DNA of 64,000 nucleotides from Bacteroidetes bacterium SCGC AAA795-G10 (GTDB lineage: Bacteria; Bacteroidota; Bacteroidia; Flavobacteriales; Flavobacteriaceae), in the NCBI GenBank assembly GCA_003130815.1, contig QFDA01000004.1, positions 61,001-125,000 on the forward strand. The letters run 5' to 3'. Positions 9,742 through 18,231 of the stretch are shown in pieces (within the stretch, counting starts at the first letter, position 1; every line of letters starts with the position of its first letter). The position numbers and the translations under genes were made by a program. The notes beneath the pieces were generated by a model. That model saw nothing but the letters and a program-made list of their open reading frames with translations. It did no database searches and had not been told where the DNA came from.

Positions 9742-10481
9742 TACTAAATCCCTATTTAGCTGAATTTATTGGTACTACTACCCTACTTTTATTTGGTACA
9801 GGTGTAGTAGCTAATGTCAATTTAAATAAAACTATTGCTGAAAAACAAACTCCATGGGTTTTGATAACTGCAGCATGGGGCTTTGCTGTATTTGTAAGTG
9901 TATTTATTACTTCGCAATCTAGTGGTGCTCACCTTAATCCTGCTGTTACTCTTGGTCTAGCAATAGCAGGAAAATTTTCATGGTCTTTGGTACCTGGATA
10001 CTTTATGGCTCAGCTTGCTGGTGGTATGCTGGGTAGTTGGTTAGCTTACATAACGTATATAGATCACTATCGTTTAACTAATAATGAAACCACTGTAAGA
10101 GGTACATTTTGTACTGGCCCAGCAATTAGAAACATGAAAAATAATTTATTCAGTGAGGCAATTGGAACTTTTATGCTAGTCTTCGGTGCATTATTTATTG
10201 TTGCACCTAATATTAAAATCAATGGTACAGAAGTTGAAAACTTTGGTTTGGGTGCACTCGATGCATTACCAATTGGTATTTTGGTTTGGCTTATTGGTAT
10301 GGCGCTTGGTGGAACTACTGGTTATGCAATTAATCCTGCTAGAGACTTTGGCCCCAGAATAGTATACCAATTGATTCCTCGTAAAAATAAAAATGCTGAT
10401 TGGAATTATAGTTGGGTTCCTATTTTTGGCCCTTTTATTGGAGCTGCAATTGCAGGATTAATATATAAATGCTTTACCTAG
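9738..10481 (+). CDS. glpF: Glycerol uptake facilitator (aquaglyceroporin)
   Basis: This is a 247-residue membrane channel of the MIP family. Both pore motifs are present: SGAHLNPAVTLG near residue 65 and GYAINPARDFGPR near residue 205, each in a half-helix, with about six transmembrane segments around them. The aspartate after the second NPAR is the residue typical of glycerol-conducting rather than water-only channels. Its start overlaps the glpD stop by four bases. It is the last gene of the glycerol operon; a minus-strand 6S RNA follows. Confidence 0.95.
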   Translation: MILNPYLAEFIGTTTLLLFGTGVVANVNLNKTIAEKQTPWVLITAAWGFAVFVSVFITSQSSGAHLNPAVTLGLAIAGKFSWSLVPGYFMAQLAGGMLGSWLAYITYIDHYRLTNNETTVRGTFCTGPAIRNMKNNLFSEAIGTFMLVFGALFIVAPNIKINGTEVENFGLGALDALPIGILVWLIGMALGGTTGYAINPARDFGPRIVYQLIPRKNKNADWNYSWVPIFGPFIGAAIAGLIYKCFT

Positions 10482-10530
10482 ATTTATTGTTTTCTTTTTT
10501 TTAAGTAGTTCATTAAATTTTCAAAAGATT

Positions 10531-10695
10531 AAAAAAACCTGTGCTAGAGAGATTTTTTGTATAAACTCCAAAAAATCAAGTTTGAGGCTACACAATTGAT
10601 CAAGGATCTGTTCAAATACAGCTTGCTTTTACAAATGAAACTCACCTCTTCTAATTAAAAGCTCGTTGAGTTTATCAAAAAAACTAGCACAGGCT
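10531..10695 (-). ncRNA. ssrS: 6S RNA (6S-Flavo type)
   Basis: No protein frame fits this gap, and the minus strand folds into a 6S-like rod. A perfect 10-bp closing stem pairs 10684-10693 with 10538-10547 (CCTGTGCTAG and its complement). A second 8-bp helix pairs 10668-10675 with 10561-10568, leaving an internal loop and then a large central region of ~90 nt. The closing stem is followed on the minus strand by seven U, so the 3' end doubles as an intrinsic terminator. It begins ~15 bases after the zapA stop on the same strand, the usual place of flavobacterial 6S RNA. 6S RNA sequesters the housekeeping RNA polymerase. At ~165 nt it is a little short. Confidence 0.75.
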
Positions 10696-10709
10696 GAGAT
10701 TCAAAATTT

Positions 10710-11006
10710 CTAATAGGTATCTAGGTGTATTTCTATCATTTCAATCAATTCTTTAATTTTTTCGTCATCGTAAGTTCTCGAGGTTGAAGCATTTCTTTTA
10801 TAATTTTCTACCTGTGTAGCAAATTGCAAAGAACACATTGCAAGTACATCCTGTTTATCTCTAACAGCATAGTTTTTTTCAAGTTGCTGAATTGTGTCAT
10901 CTATCTTCCTTGCTGACTCTCTAAGAAAAAATTCTTGATCAGCTGGAATTGAAAGTGGATATAAACGATTTGCGATGGTTAGTTTAATTTTTATTGTTTC
11001 ACTCAT
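10710..11006 (-). CDS. zapA: Cell division protein ZapA
   Basis: ZapA binds FtsZ and bundles its filaments at the division ring. The 98-residue protein has the family layout: an N-terminal beta domain with IKLTIANRLYPLSIPADQE, then the REAARKID-like segment (here LRESARKIDDTIQ), and a C-terminal helix for coiled-coil dimerisation that is shorter in Bacteroidota. It sits 4 bases after a small coiled-coil gene and directly upstream of the 6S RNA, the order seen in flavobacteria. The usual neighbour rny (ribonuclease Y) is not here. Confidence 0.88.
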   Translation of the reverse strand: MSETIKIKLTIANRLYPLSIPADQEFFLRESARKIDDTIQQLEKNYAVRDKQDVLAMCSLQFATQVENYKRNASTSRTYDDEKIKELIEMIEIHLDTY

Positions 11007-11010
11007 AATA

Positions 11011-11307
11011 CTAATTCATTTCTGAAAGCTGTTGAATGCAGTAGTCAACCTGATTTATCAAATTATTTATTTTTGTTTTAGTTTGCAATTTTCCCTCATT
11101 ACTACCTAGCAAATTGTTTACCACTTTTAGAGATTTATTATCATCTTCAAGCTTTAAAATTTTATCCTTTAAAATTTTATTTTCTAGTTCGAGGGAGGAT
11201 TGCAAATCTTTAAATTTAACTAAGTCAAGGTGGTTTTCTTTTAACTTATTTAGTAATACTATGATTTTCTCTTCTAAAATTTTAATTGGCTGGATAGTTT
11301 TATTCAT
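11011..11307 (-). CDS. Small coiled-coil protein upstream of zapA
   Basis: This 98-residue protein is almost entirely heptad-patterned (leucine/isoleucine every third or fourth position from residue ~8 to 90), rich in Lys, Glu and Asn, and has no signal peptide. It resembles the ZapB-like coiled-coil proteins found just before zapA in Bacteroidota. A role in organising the division septum together with ZapA is inferred from position and shape only; sequence similarity in pure coiled coils is weak evidence. It is the first gene of the minus-strand zap unit. Confidence 0.75.
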   Translation of the reverse strand: MNKTIQPIKILEEKIIVLLNKLKENHLDLVKFKDLQSSLELENKILKDKILKLEDDNKSLKVVNNLLGSNEGKLQTKTKINNLINQVDYCIQQLSEMN

Positions 11308-11327
11308 TATGACAATTAAAATAACTT

Positions 11328-11365
11328 ATTTGTAGACAAATTTATTGAATCTTTTTTCAATAAAT
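11328..11365 (-). promoter_or_regulatory. Paired palindromes over the zap-operon promoter
   Basis: Two perfect inverted repeats abut upstream of the coiled-coil gene. The first is a 6+2+6 palindrome at 11328-11341 (ATTTGT/ACAAAT). The second is a 10-bp stem with a 6-base loop (11340-11349 and 11356-11365). Between them on the minus strand lies TAAATTTG (11344-11337), a perfect Bacteroidota -7 box (TAnnTTTG). I see no good -33 box at the right distance. The overlap of repeats and -7 box suggests an operator, but the DNA is very AT-rich and such repeats can arise by chance. Confidence 0.35.
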
Positions 11366-11438
11366 ACCTGGGTAGTATGAATAGTTTGTAAATTTAACTT
11401 TAATAAATTAGATCTTCACGCACAACAAGTATAAAGGT

Positions 11439-13106
11439 TTGAAAATACATTACTTAATTTATCTTTTTCTTAAATCCACCTTTTTGTTTTCACAGATCAA
11501 TCAAAGTTCTACTTTACCAATCGATATTCCGATCCAACTTTCAGGAACATTTGGTGAGCTAAGGAAAAATCATTTCCATGCGGGTTTAGATATTAGAACG
11601 CGTGGTCGGGAGGGATTACCTGTCCGATCAATAAAGTCTGGTTGGATTAATAGACTTAAAGTTAGTTTAAGCGGCTATGGAAAGGTATTATATATAGAGC
11701 ATAATGATGGACTCGTATCAGTTTATGCACACTTAAAAAAATTTAATCCTAGAATCGAATCCTATCTCAAGAAAAAGCAATACAACAAAAAATCTTTTGA
11801 TATTGAGTTATTTCCTAAGAAAAATGAACTTAAAGTTAATGAAGGAGAAGTAATTGGCTACAGCGGAAATAGTGGAGGATCTTTTGGTCCACACCTACAT
11901 TTTGAACTTAGGGAAGCAAAGGGGCAAATTCCTATCAACCCAATACAATACGGAAATATACATGTTGAGGATTCGAGAAATCCACAAATACAAAGTTTTT
12001 ATTTGTACAAAGGTTTTGGTCCAAATGAAAAGAGAAAAGAGTTTTTATTAGTAAAAAAAAATGACAGTGTTTATACCACAGCTGGAGTTATTGAAGCTGG
12101 AAAATTAAATATAGGTCTAGAACTTTTTGATCGTCAAAATCTTTCTCAAAACAAAAATGGAATCTACAGTGCTAAAGCTAAATTAAATGGGGTTGATATT
12201 TTTTCTTACAAAATGGACAAAATATCTTTCAATGATTCTAAATATATAAATCTATTTATAGATTATCGTGAATTAATAAGTAGCAGAAGAAAAATCCACC
12301 GCTTTTTCTTACATCCCGAACAAAAAATGTCATTTTTAAATGATTCATCTTTATCTGGTGAAATTCTTATTGAAAATGGAAAATCTTATCAATTATTAAT
12401 TCAAATACAAGATTACAATAGAAATACTTGTCATTTAGAGGCTTACCTCAAAGGAATTCCAGAAATTATTTCGCCTGAAATAGATACTGAAAATTTAATA
12501 CTTAAAGAAAATGAGTATAATTTCGAGTTTATAGATAAATCTGTTTCTTTTCCAAAAAGGAGTTTTTTTTATGACGTGAATGTAAAAGTCGAGGAAAAAG
12601 ATGATACTTTAAAAGTAGGTGAAAATATTTTTCCTTTAAGAAAACCCTTTTTGATAAGATACAGGATTCCTAATGGAGACAGTTTGACAATTGCTCAATC
12701 ATTTTTAGCCTTTTTAGATAAAAATGGAAAATCATCTTTTTTAAGTGGATATATAAATGACGGCTATTGGGAAGCCAAATCAAAAATATTAGGAAATTTT
12801 ATAATTAGTAGGGATAGTATTGCTCCAGAAATTAGAGCTCAAAATTTTAGAAATAATCAGTGGGTAGATAATTATAATTTTTTGAATTTTAAAATTTCAG
12901 ACGATTATTCAGGTATCAAAAAATACAGAGGCGAAATTAATGGAAAATGGATTTTGCTCGAATTTGAACCAAAAAAAAATAAATTATTCTACAATTTGAA
13001 TGACAATGATTTTGATACAACTCTACATAACTTGAAAATTGAAGCAGAAGACCAAGCAGGAAATAAAACAGTATATAAAATTAAATTTTATAGGAAGACC
13101 AAATAG
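11439..13106 (+). CDS. M23-family (LytM) metallopeptidase
   Basis: This is a probable peptidoglycan endopeptidase or scaffold in the periplasm. After a signal peptide (residues 1-19, ending FLFSQ), the LytM domain shows zinc ligands in FHAGLDI (His47, Asp51) and HLHFELR (about residue 152-158), plus the SGYGKVLYIEH segment. The remaining ~370 residues form beta-rich, Ig-like regions of unknown role. The start is a TTG with AAAGG just upstream; no in-frame ATG fits the signal peptide. It is a single gene, divergent from the zap unit. Confidence 0.88.
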   Translation: MKIHYLIYLFLKSTFLFSQINQSSTLPIDIPIQLSGTFGELRKNHFHAGLDIRTRGREGLPVRSIKSGWINRLKVSLSGYGKVLYIEHNDGLVSVYAHLKKFNPRIESYLKKKQYNKKSFDIELFPKKNELKVNEGEVIGYSGNSGGSFGPHLHFELREAKGQIPINPIQYGNIHVEDSRNPQIQSFYLYKGFGPNEKRKEFLLVKKNDSVYTTAGVIEAGKLNIGLELFDRQNLSQNKNGIYSAKAKLNGVDIFSYKMDKISFNDSKYINLFIDYRELISSRRKIHRFFLHPEQKMSFLNDSSLSGEILIENGKSYQLLIQIQDYNRNTCHLEAYLKGIPEIISPEIDTENLILKENEYNFEFIDKSVSFPKRSFFYDVNVKVEEKDDTLKVGENIFPLRKPFLIRYRIPNGDSLTIAQSFLAFLDKNGKSSFLSGYINDGYWEAKSKILGNFIISRDSIAPEIRAQNFRNNQWVDNYNFLNFKISDDYSGIKKYRGEINGKWILLEFEPKKNKLFYNLNDNDFDTTLHNLKIEAEDQAGNKTVYKIKFYRKTK

Positions 13107-13129
13107 TAATTAGAATTAAATCAAGCTAA

Positions 13130-14272
13130 TTAATTTATAAATTCTTTTAAAGATGAAATCACATAATCCACCTCCTCTATTGTGTTAAAAGCAGAAAATG
13201 AAAATCTTAGTGATGGTCTTTTCCTTAGCTCTTTAGATTGAATTGAGTTTAATACGTGTGAGCCTGAGGAGCTACCAGATTGACATGCGCTTCCTTTAGA
13301 ACAGGCTATTCCCTTTAAATCCAAATGAAAGTCTAAAAGACTTGCTTTTTCATTGTCGATTGGTAGAGCAACATTCAAGAGTGTATAGGTAGTGAATTCA
13401 GTACTTCCAGAAAGACCATTAAAGACAACATCAGGAAAAATATCTAGTAATGAATTTTTAAAATAATTTTTCAAATTTAATATATGAGATCTCTCAACCT
13501 CTAGATTTGAATAGGCCATTTCCAAAGCTTTCTGCATTCCAACAACGTTGTGAACTGATTCTGTTCCAGCTCTTAATCCTCTTTCTTGAGCACCTCCGTA
13601 TATAAATGGTTCTATACCAATATTTTTTTTAATAAATGAAAAACCTATTCCTTTAGGTCCATGAAATTTGTGTGCCGCAGAGGAAAGAAAATCAATAGGT
13701 AGATTTTCCATATTAAAAGAGTAATGGCCAACTCCTTGGACTGCATCAGTATGGAAAAATGCTCCATTTTCATGACATAAATTACCAACCATTTTAATAT
13801 CGAGGATATTACCAATTTCATTATTAACATGCATTAAACTCACTAACTTTTTAGAATTGTCTTTTTTTAATAAAGCTTCTAAATGTTCAAGATCAATTGT
13901 ACCATCATTATCAATATTAATATATTCGATATTTACTTTATGAATTTTATTTAATGCTTCTAATGCATGAATTACCGCATGATGCTCAATTGGTGATGAA
14001 ATAATTGTTTTTACCCCTAAATCTTTAACTGCACAACATAGTACCATATTGTCAGATTCTGTACCTCCAGATGTGAAAATAATTTCCTGAGGAGAAGCAT
14101 TGAGCAAACTTGCTATTTCCTTCCTAGCAGTTTCAACATATTTTTTTGCGTTTCTTCCAAATGCATGAGTAGAAGATGGATTTCCAAAGGAATCAATCAT
14201 TACCGAAGAAATGGAATCTATTACCTCCTTTCTCATTGGGGTTGTAGCTGCATTATCAAAATAAACATTCAT
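13130..14272 (-). CDS. Cysteine desulfurase (NifS/IscS family)
   Basis: This PLP enzyme removes sulfur from cysteine for Fe-S clusters and thiolated cofactors or tRNA. The 380-residue protein starts VYFDNAATTP and has the PLP lysine in SAAHKFHGPKGIG (Lys202). The probable persulfide cysteine is Cys330 in SKGSACQSGSS, and ERGLRAGTE is also present. This places it in the NifS/IscS group rather than the SufS group. It follows rocD by 20 bases on the same strand and is probably co-transcribed; no iscU or other assembly gene is adjacent, so its physiological acceptor is unclear. Confidence 0.93.
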   Translation of the reverse strand: MNVYFDNAATTPMRKEVIDSISSVMIDSFGNPSSTHAFGRNAKKYVETARKEIASLLNASPQEIIFTSGGTESDNMVLCCAVKDLGVKTIISSPIEHHAVIHALEALNKIHKVNIEYINIDNDGTIDLEHLEALLKKDNSKKLVSLMHVNNEIGNILDIKMVGNLCHENGAFFHTDAVQGVGHYSFNMENLPIDFLSSAAHKFHGPKGIGFSFIKKNIGIEPFIYGGAQERGLRAGTESVHNVVGMQKALEMAYSNLEVERSHILNLKNYFKNSLLDIFPDVVFNGLSGSTEFTTYTLLNVALPIDNEKASLLDFHLDLKGIACSKGSACQSGSSSGSHVLNSIQSKELRKRPSLRFSFSAFNTIEEVDYVISSLKEFIN

Positions 14273-14292
14273 TACTCCAAAATATTTAATTT

Positions 14293-15528
14293 TTAGGATT
14301 CAAATTCTTCTAATGTGTTTTTAATGATTGAAATACAATCATTGATTTGTTCATCTGTTATTATTAAAGGCGGAGCAAATCTTATTATATTACCTCGAGT
14401 AGGTTTTGCTAGTAAGCCACTCCGCATAAACTCTAAACATATTTTCCAAGCAATATCTTTATCATAAGTATTGTCTATTTCAATTGCATTTAATAGTCCC
14501 ATACCTCTTACATTATTCACAATAGAACTAGTTCGCGAGTAGTTTTTCATAGATGATCTGAATATTTCTCCTAGCTTTGATGAATTCCCTGCAAGATCTT
14601 CATTGACAATAATTTTTAATGCAGCTAAGCAAACCGCAGAAGCCAACGGATTTCCACCGAAAGTCGATCCATGCTCTCCTGGTTTAATGCAAAGCATAAT
14701 TTCGTTATCTGCTAAAACTGCTGAAGCCGGAATTACACCTCCAGAGAGTGCTTTACCTAAAATTAAGATGTCAGGTCTTGCATTTTCGTAATCAGTTGCT
14801 AATATTTTCCCAGTTCTTCCTAGACCAGTTTGAACCTCGTCAGCAATAAATAAAACATTATATTTTGAACACAAAGATCTTACACCTGTCAAATAACCTT
14901 GGTCAGGCACAATAACACCAGCTTCACCTTGAACAGGTTCAACCATAAAAGCGGCTGTATGAGGATTTTTTAATTTTACTTCTAATGCTTCTAAATCATT
15001 GTAAGGAATAATATCATAACCTGGCATGTAAGGTCCAAAATCTTTATAAGATACAGGATCATCTGAGCTTGATATAGCCGCCAAAGTTCTACCCCAAAAG
15101 TTACCACTAGCAAAAATAATTCTGGCTTTATTTTCAGGAATCCTTTTTTTCAAGTATCCCCATTTTCTTGCTAATTTGATTGCAGTCTCACCTCCCTCAA
15201 CACCAGTATTCATTGCAAGTACCTTATCATATTTAAATAATTCTGTAATATATTTTTCATAGGTACCTAAAATGTCGTTATAGAAAGCTCTTGAGGTTAG
15301 AGTTAATTTTTTTGATTGAAATTCAAGTGCCTGTAATATCTCGGGGTGGCAGTGCCCTTGATTTACTGCAGAATATGCCGATAAAAAATCAAAATACTTT
15401 TTCCCTTCCACATCCCATAAATAAACTCCTTTTCCTCTAGATAAAACTACTGGCAAAGGTTTATAATTGTGTGCGCCGTGGTTATACTCAAGATCAAAAA
15501 AGTACTTTGATTTAGAAATTGTTTCCAA
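14293..15528 (-). CDS. rocD: Ornithine--oxo-acid aminotransferase
   Basis: This enzyme converts ornithine and 2-oxoglutarate to glutamate semialdehyde and glutamate, linking arginine/ornithine breakdown to proline and glutamate. The 411-residue class-III aminotransferase opens with [15 protein letters not shown], a block typical of ornithine aminotransferase. It has [15 protein letters not shown] for phosphate binding, [10 protein letters not shown], and the PLP lysine in [10 protein letters not shown] (Lys259). The sequence favours RocD over ArgD, and a separate ArgD lies in the arginine operon of this window. proC there would complete the route to proline. Confidence 0.93.
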   Translation of the reverse strand: METISKSKYFFDLEYNHGAHNYKPLPVVLSRGKGVYLWDVEGKKYFDFLSAYSAVNQGHCHPEILQALEFQSKKLTLTSRAFYNDILGTYEKYITELFKYDKVLAMNTGVEGGETAIKLARKWGYLKKRIPENKARIIFASGNFWGRTLAAISSSDDPVSYKDFGPYMPGYDIIPYNDLEALEVKLKNPHTAAFMVEPVQGEAGVIVPDQGYLTGVRSLCSKYNVLFIADEVQTGLGRTGKILATDYENARPDILILGKALSGGVIPASAVLADNEIMLCIKPGEHGSTFGGNPLASAVCLAALKIIVNEDLAGNSSKLGEIFRSSMKNYSRTSSIVNNVRGMGLLNAIEIDNTYDKDIAWKICLEFMRSGLLAKPTRGNIIRFAPPLIITDEQINDCISIIKNTLEEFES

Positions 15529-15622
15529 AAGCTAGTTCTTACCTAGTAAAAATAATAAATATAGAGTCCAAAAACCTAAAAGAGATTGTTATTTATTTTA
15601 TCAACCAGACTAAATTTACAGA

Positions 15623-17041
15623 ATGTTGAAAAAACAATTTAAAAGTTGCACAACAGGTTTAAGTGTAATTGACATTAACAAGAAAGGGATGGGAGTAGCA
15701 AAATCCACTGAGGGCATTGTTTATTTCATAAAAAATACTATTCCTGGTGATGTAGTTGATGTAAATCCTTACAAAAAAAGAAAAGGATATATTGAAGCAG
15801 AGCCAATCAAGTGGGTGATTAGGTCAAATAAAAGAGAGAATCCTAAATGTAGCCACTTTGGAGTATGTGGAGGTTGCAAATGGCAAAATATGAAATATGA
15901 AGAGCAATTAGTTTATAAGGAAAAAAGCGTAATAAATGATTTAAAACAAATAGGAAAAATTGAAATTCAAAAAAAACTACCAATACTTGGTGCCTGCGAC
16001 TCTTATTTTTATAGAAATAAAATGGAATATTCATTTTCAAAAAATCGATGGCTTACAAAAAATGAAATTGAAAAAAAGGAATCGATAAATAAAAATGCTC
16101 TTGGTTTTCATAAACCTGGGAGATGGGACAAAGTAGTTGACATTAATTTTTGTTATCTCCAAGCTGAGCCTTCAAATAAGATTCGAAATGCAATTAGAGA
16201 TTTTGCTTTTAAAAATAAATTAGAGTTTTTCGATCCGCGAGAAAAAAAGGGTTTTTTAAGATCCATTATCATCAGAAATAATCTCAAAGGCGAAGTGATG
16301 ATTATATTTCAATTTTTTAAAGAAAATAAAGTTCAAAGAGAATTAATTCTTGATTTTATGAAAGTGAACTTCAAAGAAATCACTTCATTACTTTATTGCA
16401 TAAATTCTAAAGAAAATGATTCGATTTATGATCAAAATATAATACATTTTTATGGCAAGAATTTTATAACCGAGAATATTGATAAATTAAAATTTAAAAT
16501 TTATCCAAAGTCTTTTTTTCAAACCAATCCTAAACAAACAAATAAACTGTACAAAATAATTAAAGATTTTGCCACTTTGAAAAAGGATGAAATAGTTTAT
16601 GATTTGTATTCGGGAATTGGAACAATAACTCTATACCTCTCTTATTATTGTAAAAAAATAATAGGTATTGAATCAATATCGGAGGCAGTGAAAGCGGCGA
16701 AAGAAAACTGTCTCCTAAATCAAGTTAACAATGCTTTTTTTGAGGAAGGTGAAATGATTGATGTATTTGGTGAAAGTTTTTTTAATAAATATGGTAAAGC
16801 CGATGTAGTTATTTTAGATCCACCTAGAGGTGGTATTCACAAAAAAATAGTAAAAAAACTTTTATTATTAGAACCTAAAAGAATTGTTTATGTAAGTTGC
16901 AATAGTTCAACTCAGGCAAGAGATCTAGAACTCATTAAAGAAAAATATGAATTAAAGATTAGCCGAGCTATTGACATGTTTCCTCAAACCCACCATGTCG
17001 AAAATATTGTACTTTTACATCTTAAGTCAAATAATGTTTAA
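15623..17041 (+). CDS. rlmD: 23S rRNA (uracil-C5)-methyltransferase RlmD
   Basis: This SAM-dependent enzyme methylates a uridine of 23S rRNA (U1939 in E. coli numbering). The 472-residue protein has an N-terminal TRAM domain and four Fe-S cysteines (Cys76, 82, 85 and 177). Rossmann motif DLYSGIGTITLYL lies near residue 327, DPPRGG near 399, and the catalytic cysteine is Cys426 in VYVSCNSST. RlmD versus the related RlmC cannot be fully settled from sequence. A TAAATTTA -7-like box ends 4 bases before the ATG. The next gene overlaps its end by 8 bases. Confidence 0.88.
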   Translation: MLKKQFKSCTTGLSVIDINKKGMGVAKSTEGIVYFIKNTIPGDVVDVNPYKKRKGYIEAEPIKWVIRSNKRENPKCSHFGVCGGCKWQNMKYEEQLVYKEKSVINDLKQIGKIEIQKKLPILGACDSYFYRNKMEYSFSKNRWLTKNEIEKKESINKNALGFHKPGRWDKVVDINFCYLQAEPSNKIRNAIRDFAFKNKLEFFDPREKKGFLRSIIIRNNLKGEVMIIFQFFKENKVQRELILDFMKVNFKEITSLLYCINSKENDSIYDQNIIHFYGKNFITENIDKLKFKIYPKSFFQTNPKQTNKLYKIIKDFATLKKDEIVYDLYSGIGTITLYLSYYCKKIIGIESISEAVKAAKENCLLNQVNNAFFEEGEMIDVFGESFFNKYGKADVVILDPPRGGIHKKIVKKLLLLEPKRIVYVSCNSSTQARDLELIKEKYELKISRAIDMFPQTHHVENIVLLHLKSNNV

Positions 17042-17531
17042 ACCATTAATTAAGTTTTGTACCATCCTTTTGACTCTAATTCTAGTTACAAACTGTGAAA
17101 GAGACGACATATGCATAGAAGAAATTCGTGAAAGTCCCGATTTAATAATTTTAATGCTTGACATTGAAAACAAAATTGAAAGAAAGGCACCATCTGATTT
17201 TTCCATCCTAGCTATTGGCAATAATAAAGAGCTACCCGCTAGAGGAAGTTTAGATTCTGTAGTACTTCCACTTAAAATTCAGGAAAATATTGTACAATTT
17301 GAATTTATAATCAATCAAGGAACATCAAATGAAAATATTGACACATTACAAATTAATTATAACAGATTTGACAACTTTATAAACTCAGCGTGTGGTTTTA
17401 GATCAAATTACATTCTTGAAAAATCGCCAGCAACAATATTAAATCCAGGAAATAATTGGATTAAAGGCTTTACAATACTAAGAGATACAATATCAGATGA
17501 AACTAACGCACACTTGGGTATTTTACATTAG
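17034..17531 (+). CDS. DUF6452 family putative lipoprotein
   Basis: I place the start at the ATG that overlaps the rlmD stop by 8 bases. An earlier in-frame ATG lies well inside rlmD and would bury the signal sequence. From the chosen start the protein has a hydrophobic leader ending LVTNC, a lipobox-like site, then a 140-residue beta-rich domain with conserved CGFR. This fits DUF6452, a Bacteroidota family of unknown function. The gene overlaps the following DUF6048 gene by 35 bases, a pairing that recurs in flavobacteria to my knowledge. A role in the cell envelope is inferred from the leader only. Confidence 0.78.
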   Translation: MFKPLIKFCTILLTLILVTNCERDDICIEEIRESPDLIILMLDIENKIERKAPSDFSILAIGNNKELPARGSLDSVVLPLKIQENIVQFEFIINQGTSNENIDTLQINYNRFDNFINSACGFRSNYILEKSPATILNPGNNWIKGFTILRDTISDETNAHLGILH

Positions 17532-18228
17532 TTTACTAAGTATTTACAATTCTGTAGGCCAGGAGAATGAAAATATAATTATCAACGACAGCCTAAATTT
17601 AAAAAAAGAGAAATCTATAAATTTAAGAGTTGGATTTGATATGTATAGAATAATATTATCTAGAGTTTCTGATGACTTTGATGGCTTTGAAATTGTTGGA
17701 GATCTTAAAGTGAGTGAGGATTTTTTTATTGCCTTAGAATTGGGAAATTTAAATACAACCAAACAAGTTGAGCAAGTAAATTTTACTACAAAAGGTAATT
17801 ATTTTAAAGTAGGATTTGATTACAACATGTTTGAAAATTTAGAAGGTATGAATAATCATATAACTCTTGGCACTAGAATTGGATCAAGTAGACATGACCA
17901 AACTTTAAATAGCTACACCATACTGGATCGAACAAGATACTGGTCAAATTCTGACTTGCCAATTACAAATGGTTTTGCAACTGGAAAAAGACCTGATTTA
18001 AATGCACTTTGGTTCGAAATTGTACTAAATTTCAAAGTTCAAATTTTAAAAAACATTTACACCGGTATAAGTCTCAGATTAAATCGATTGATGAGTGACA
18101 AAATACCTTCAAATTTTGATAATATTTATATACCTGGATTTAATAAAAAAACACAAGACAACGTTTTTGGTGCTGGATTTAATTATACTCTTACATATAA
18201 TTTTTCGCTTTTACCCAAAAAAAAATAG
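17497..18228 (+). CDS. DUF6048 family putative outer-membrane beta-barrel protein
   Basis: This 243-residue protein has an N-terminal signal peptide (hydrophobic residues ~7-20, ending VGQ). It then shows alternating hydrophobic/polar strands with aromatic ends, including the C-terminal FGAGFNYTLTYNFSLLP, typical of small outer-membrane barrels. It matches DUF6048 as I know it; the function is unknown. The start ATG lies 35 bases inside the DUF6452 gene, so the pair is probably translationally coupled and may act together at the outer membrane. It converges on the THUMP methyltransferase gene with 3 bases between. Confidence 0.78.
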   Translation: MKLTHTWVFYISLLSIYNSVGQENENIIINDSLNLKKEKSINLRVGFDMYRIILSRVSDDFDGFEIVGDLKVSEDFFIALELGNLNTTKQVEQVNFTTKGNYFKVGFDYNMFENLEGMNNHITLGTRIGSSRHDQTLNSYTILDRTRYWSNSDLPITNGFATGKRPDLNALWFEIVLNFKVQILKNIYTGISLRLNRLMSDKIPSNFDNIYIPGFNKKTQDNVFGAGFNYTLTYNFSLLPKKK

Positions 18229-18231
18229 TTT

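Noticed and set aside
16971..17033. An earlier ATG for the DUF6452 gene, inside rlmD
   Set aside because: It would put 21 residues before the lipoprotein signal and overlap rlmD by 71 bases; the later ATG gives a clean signal sequence.
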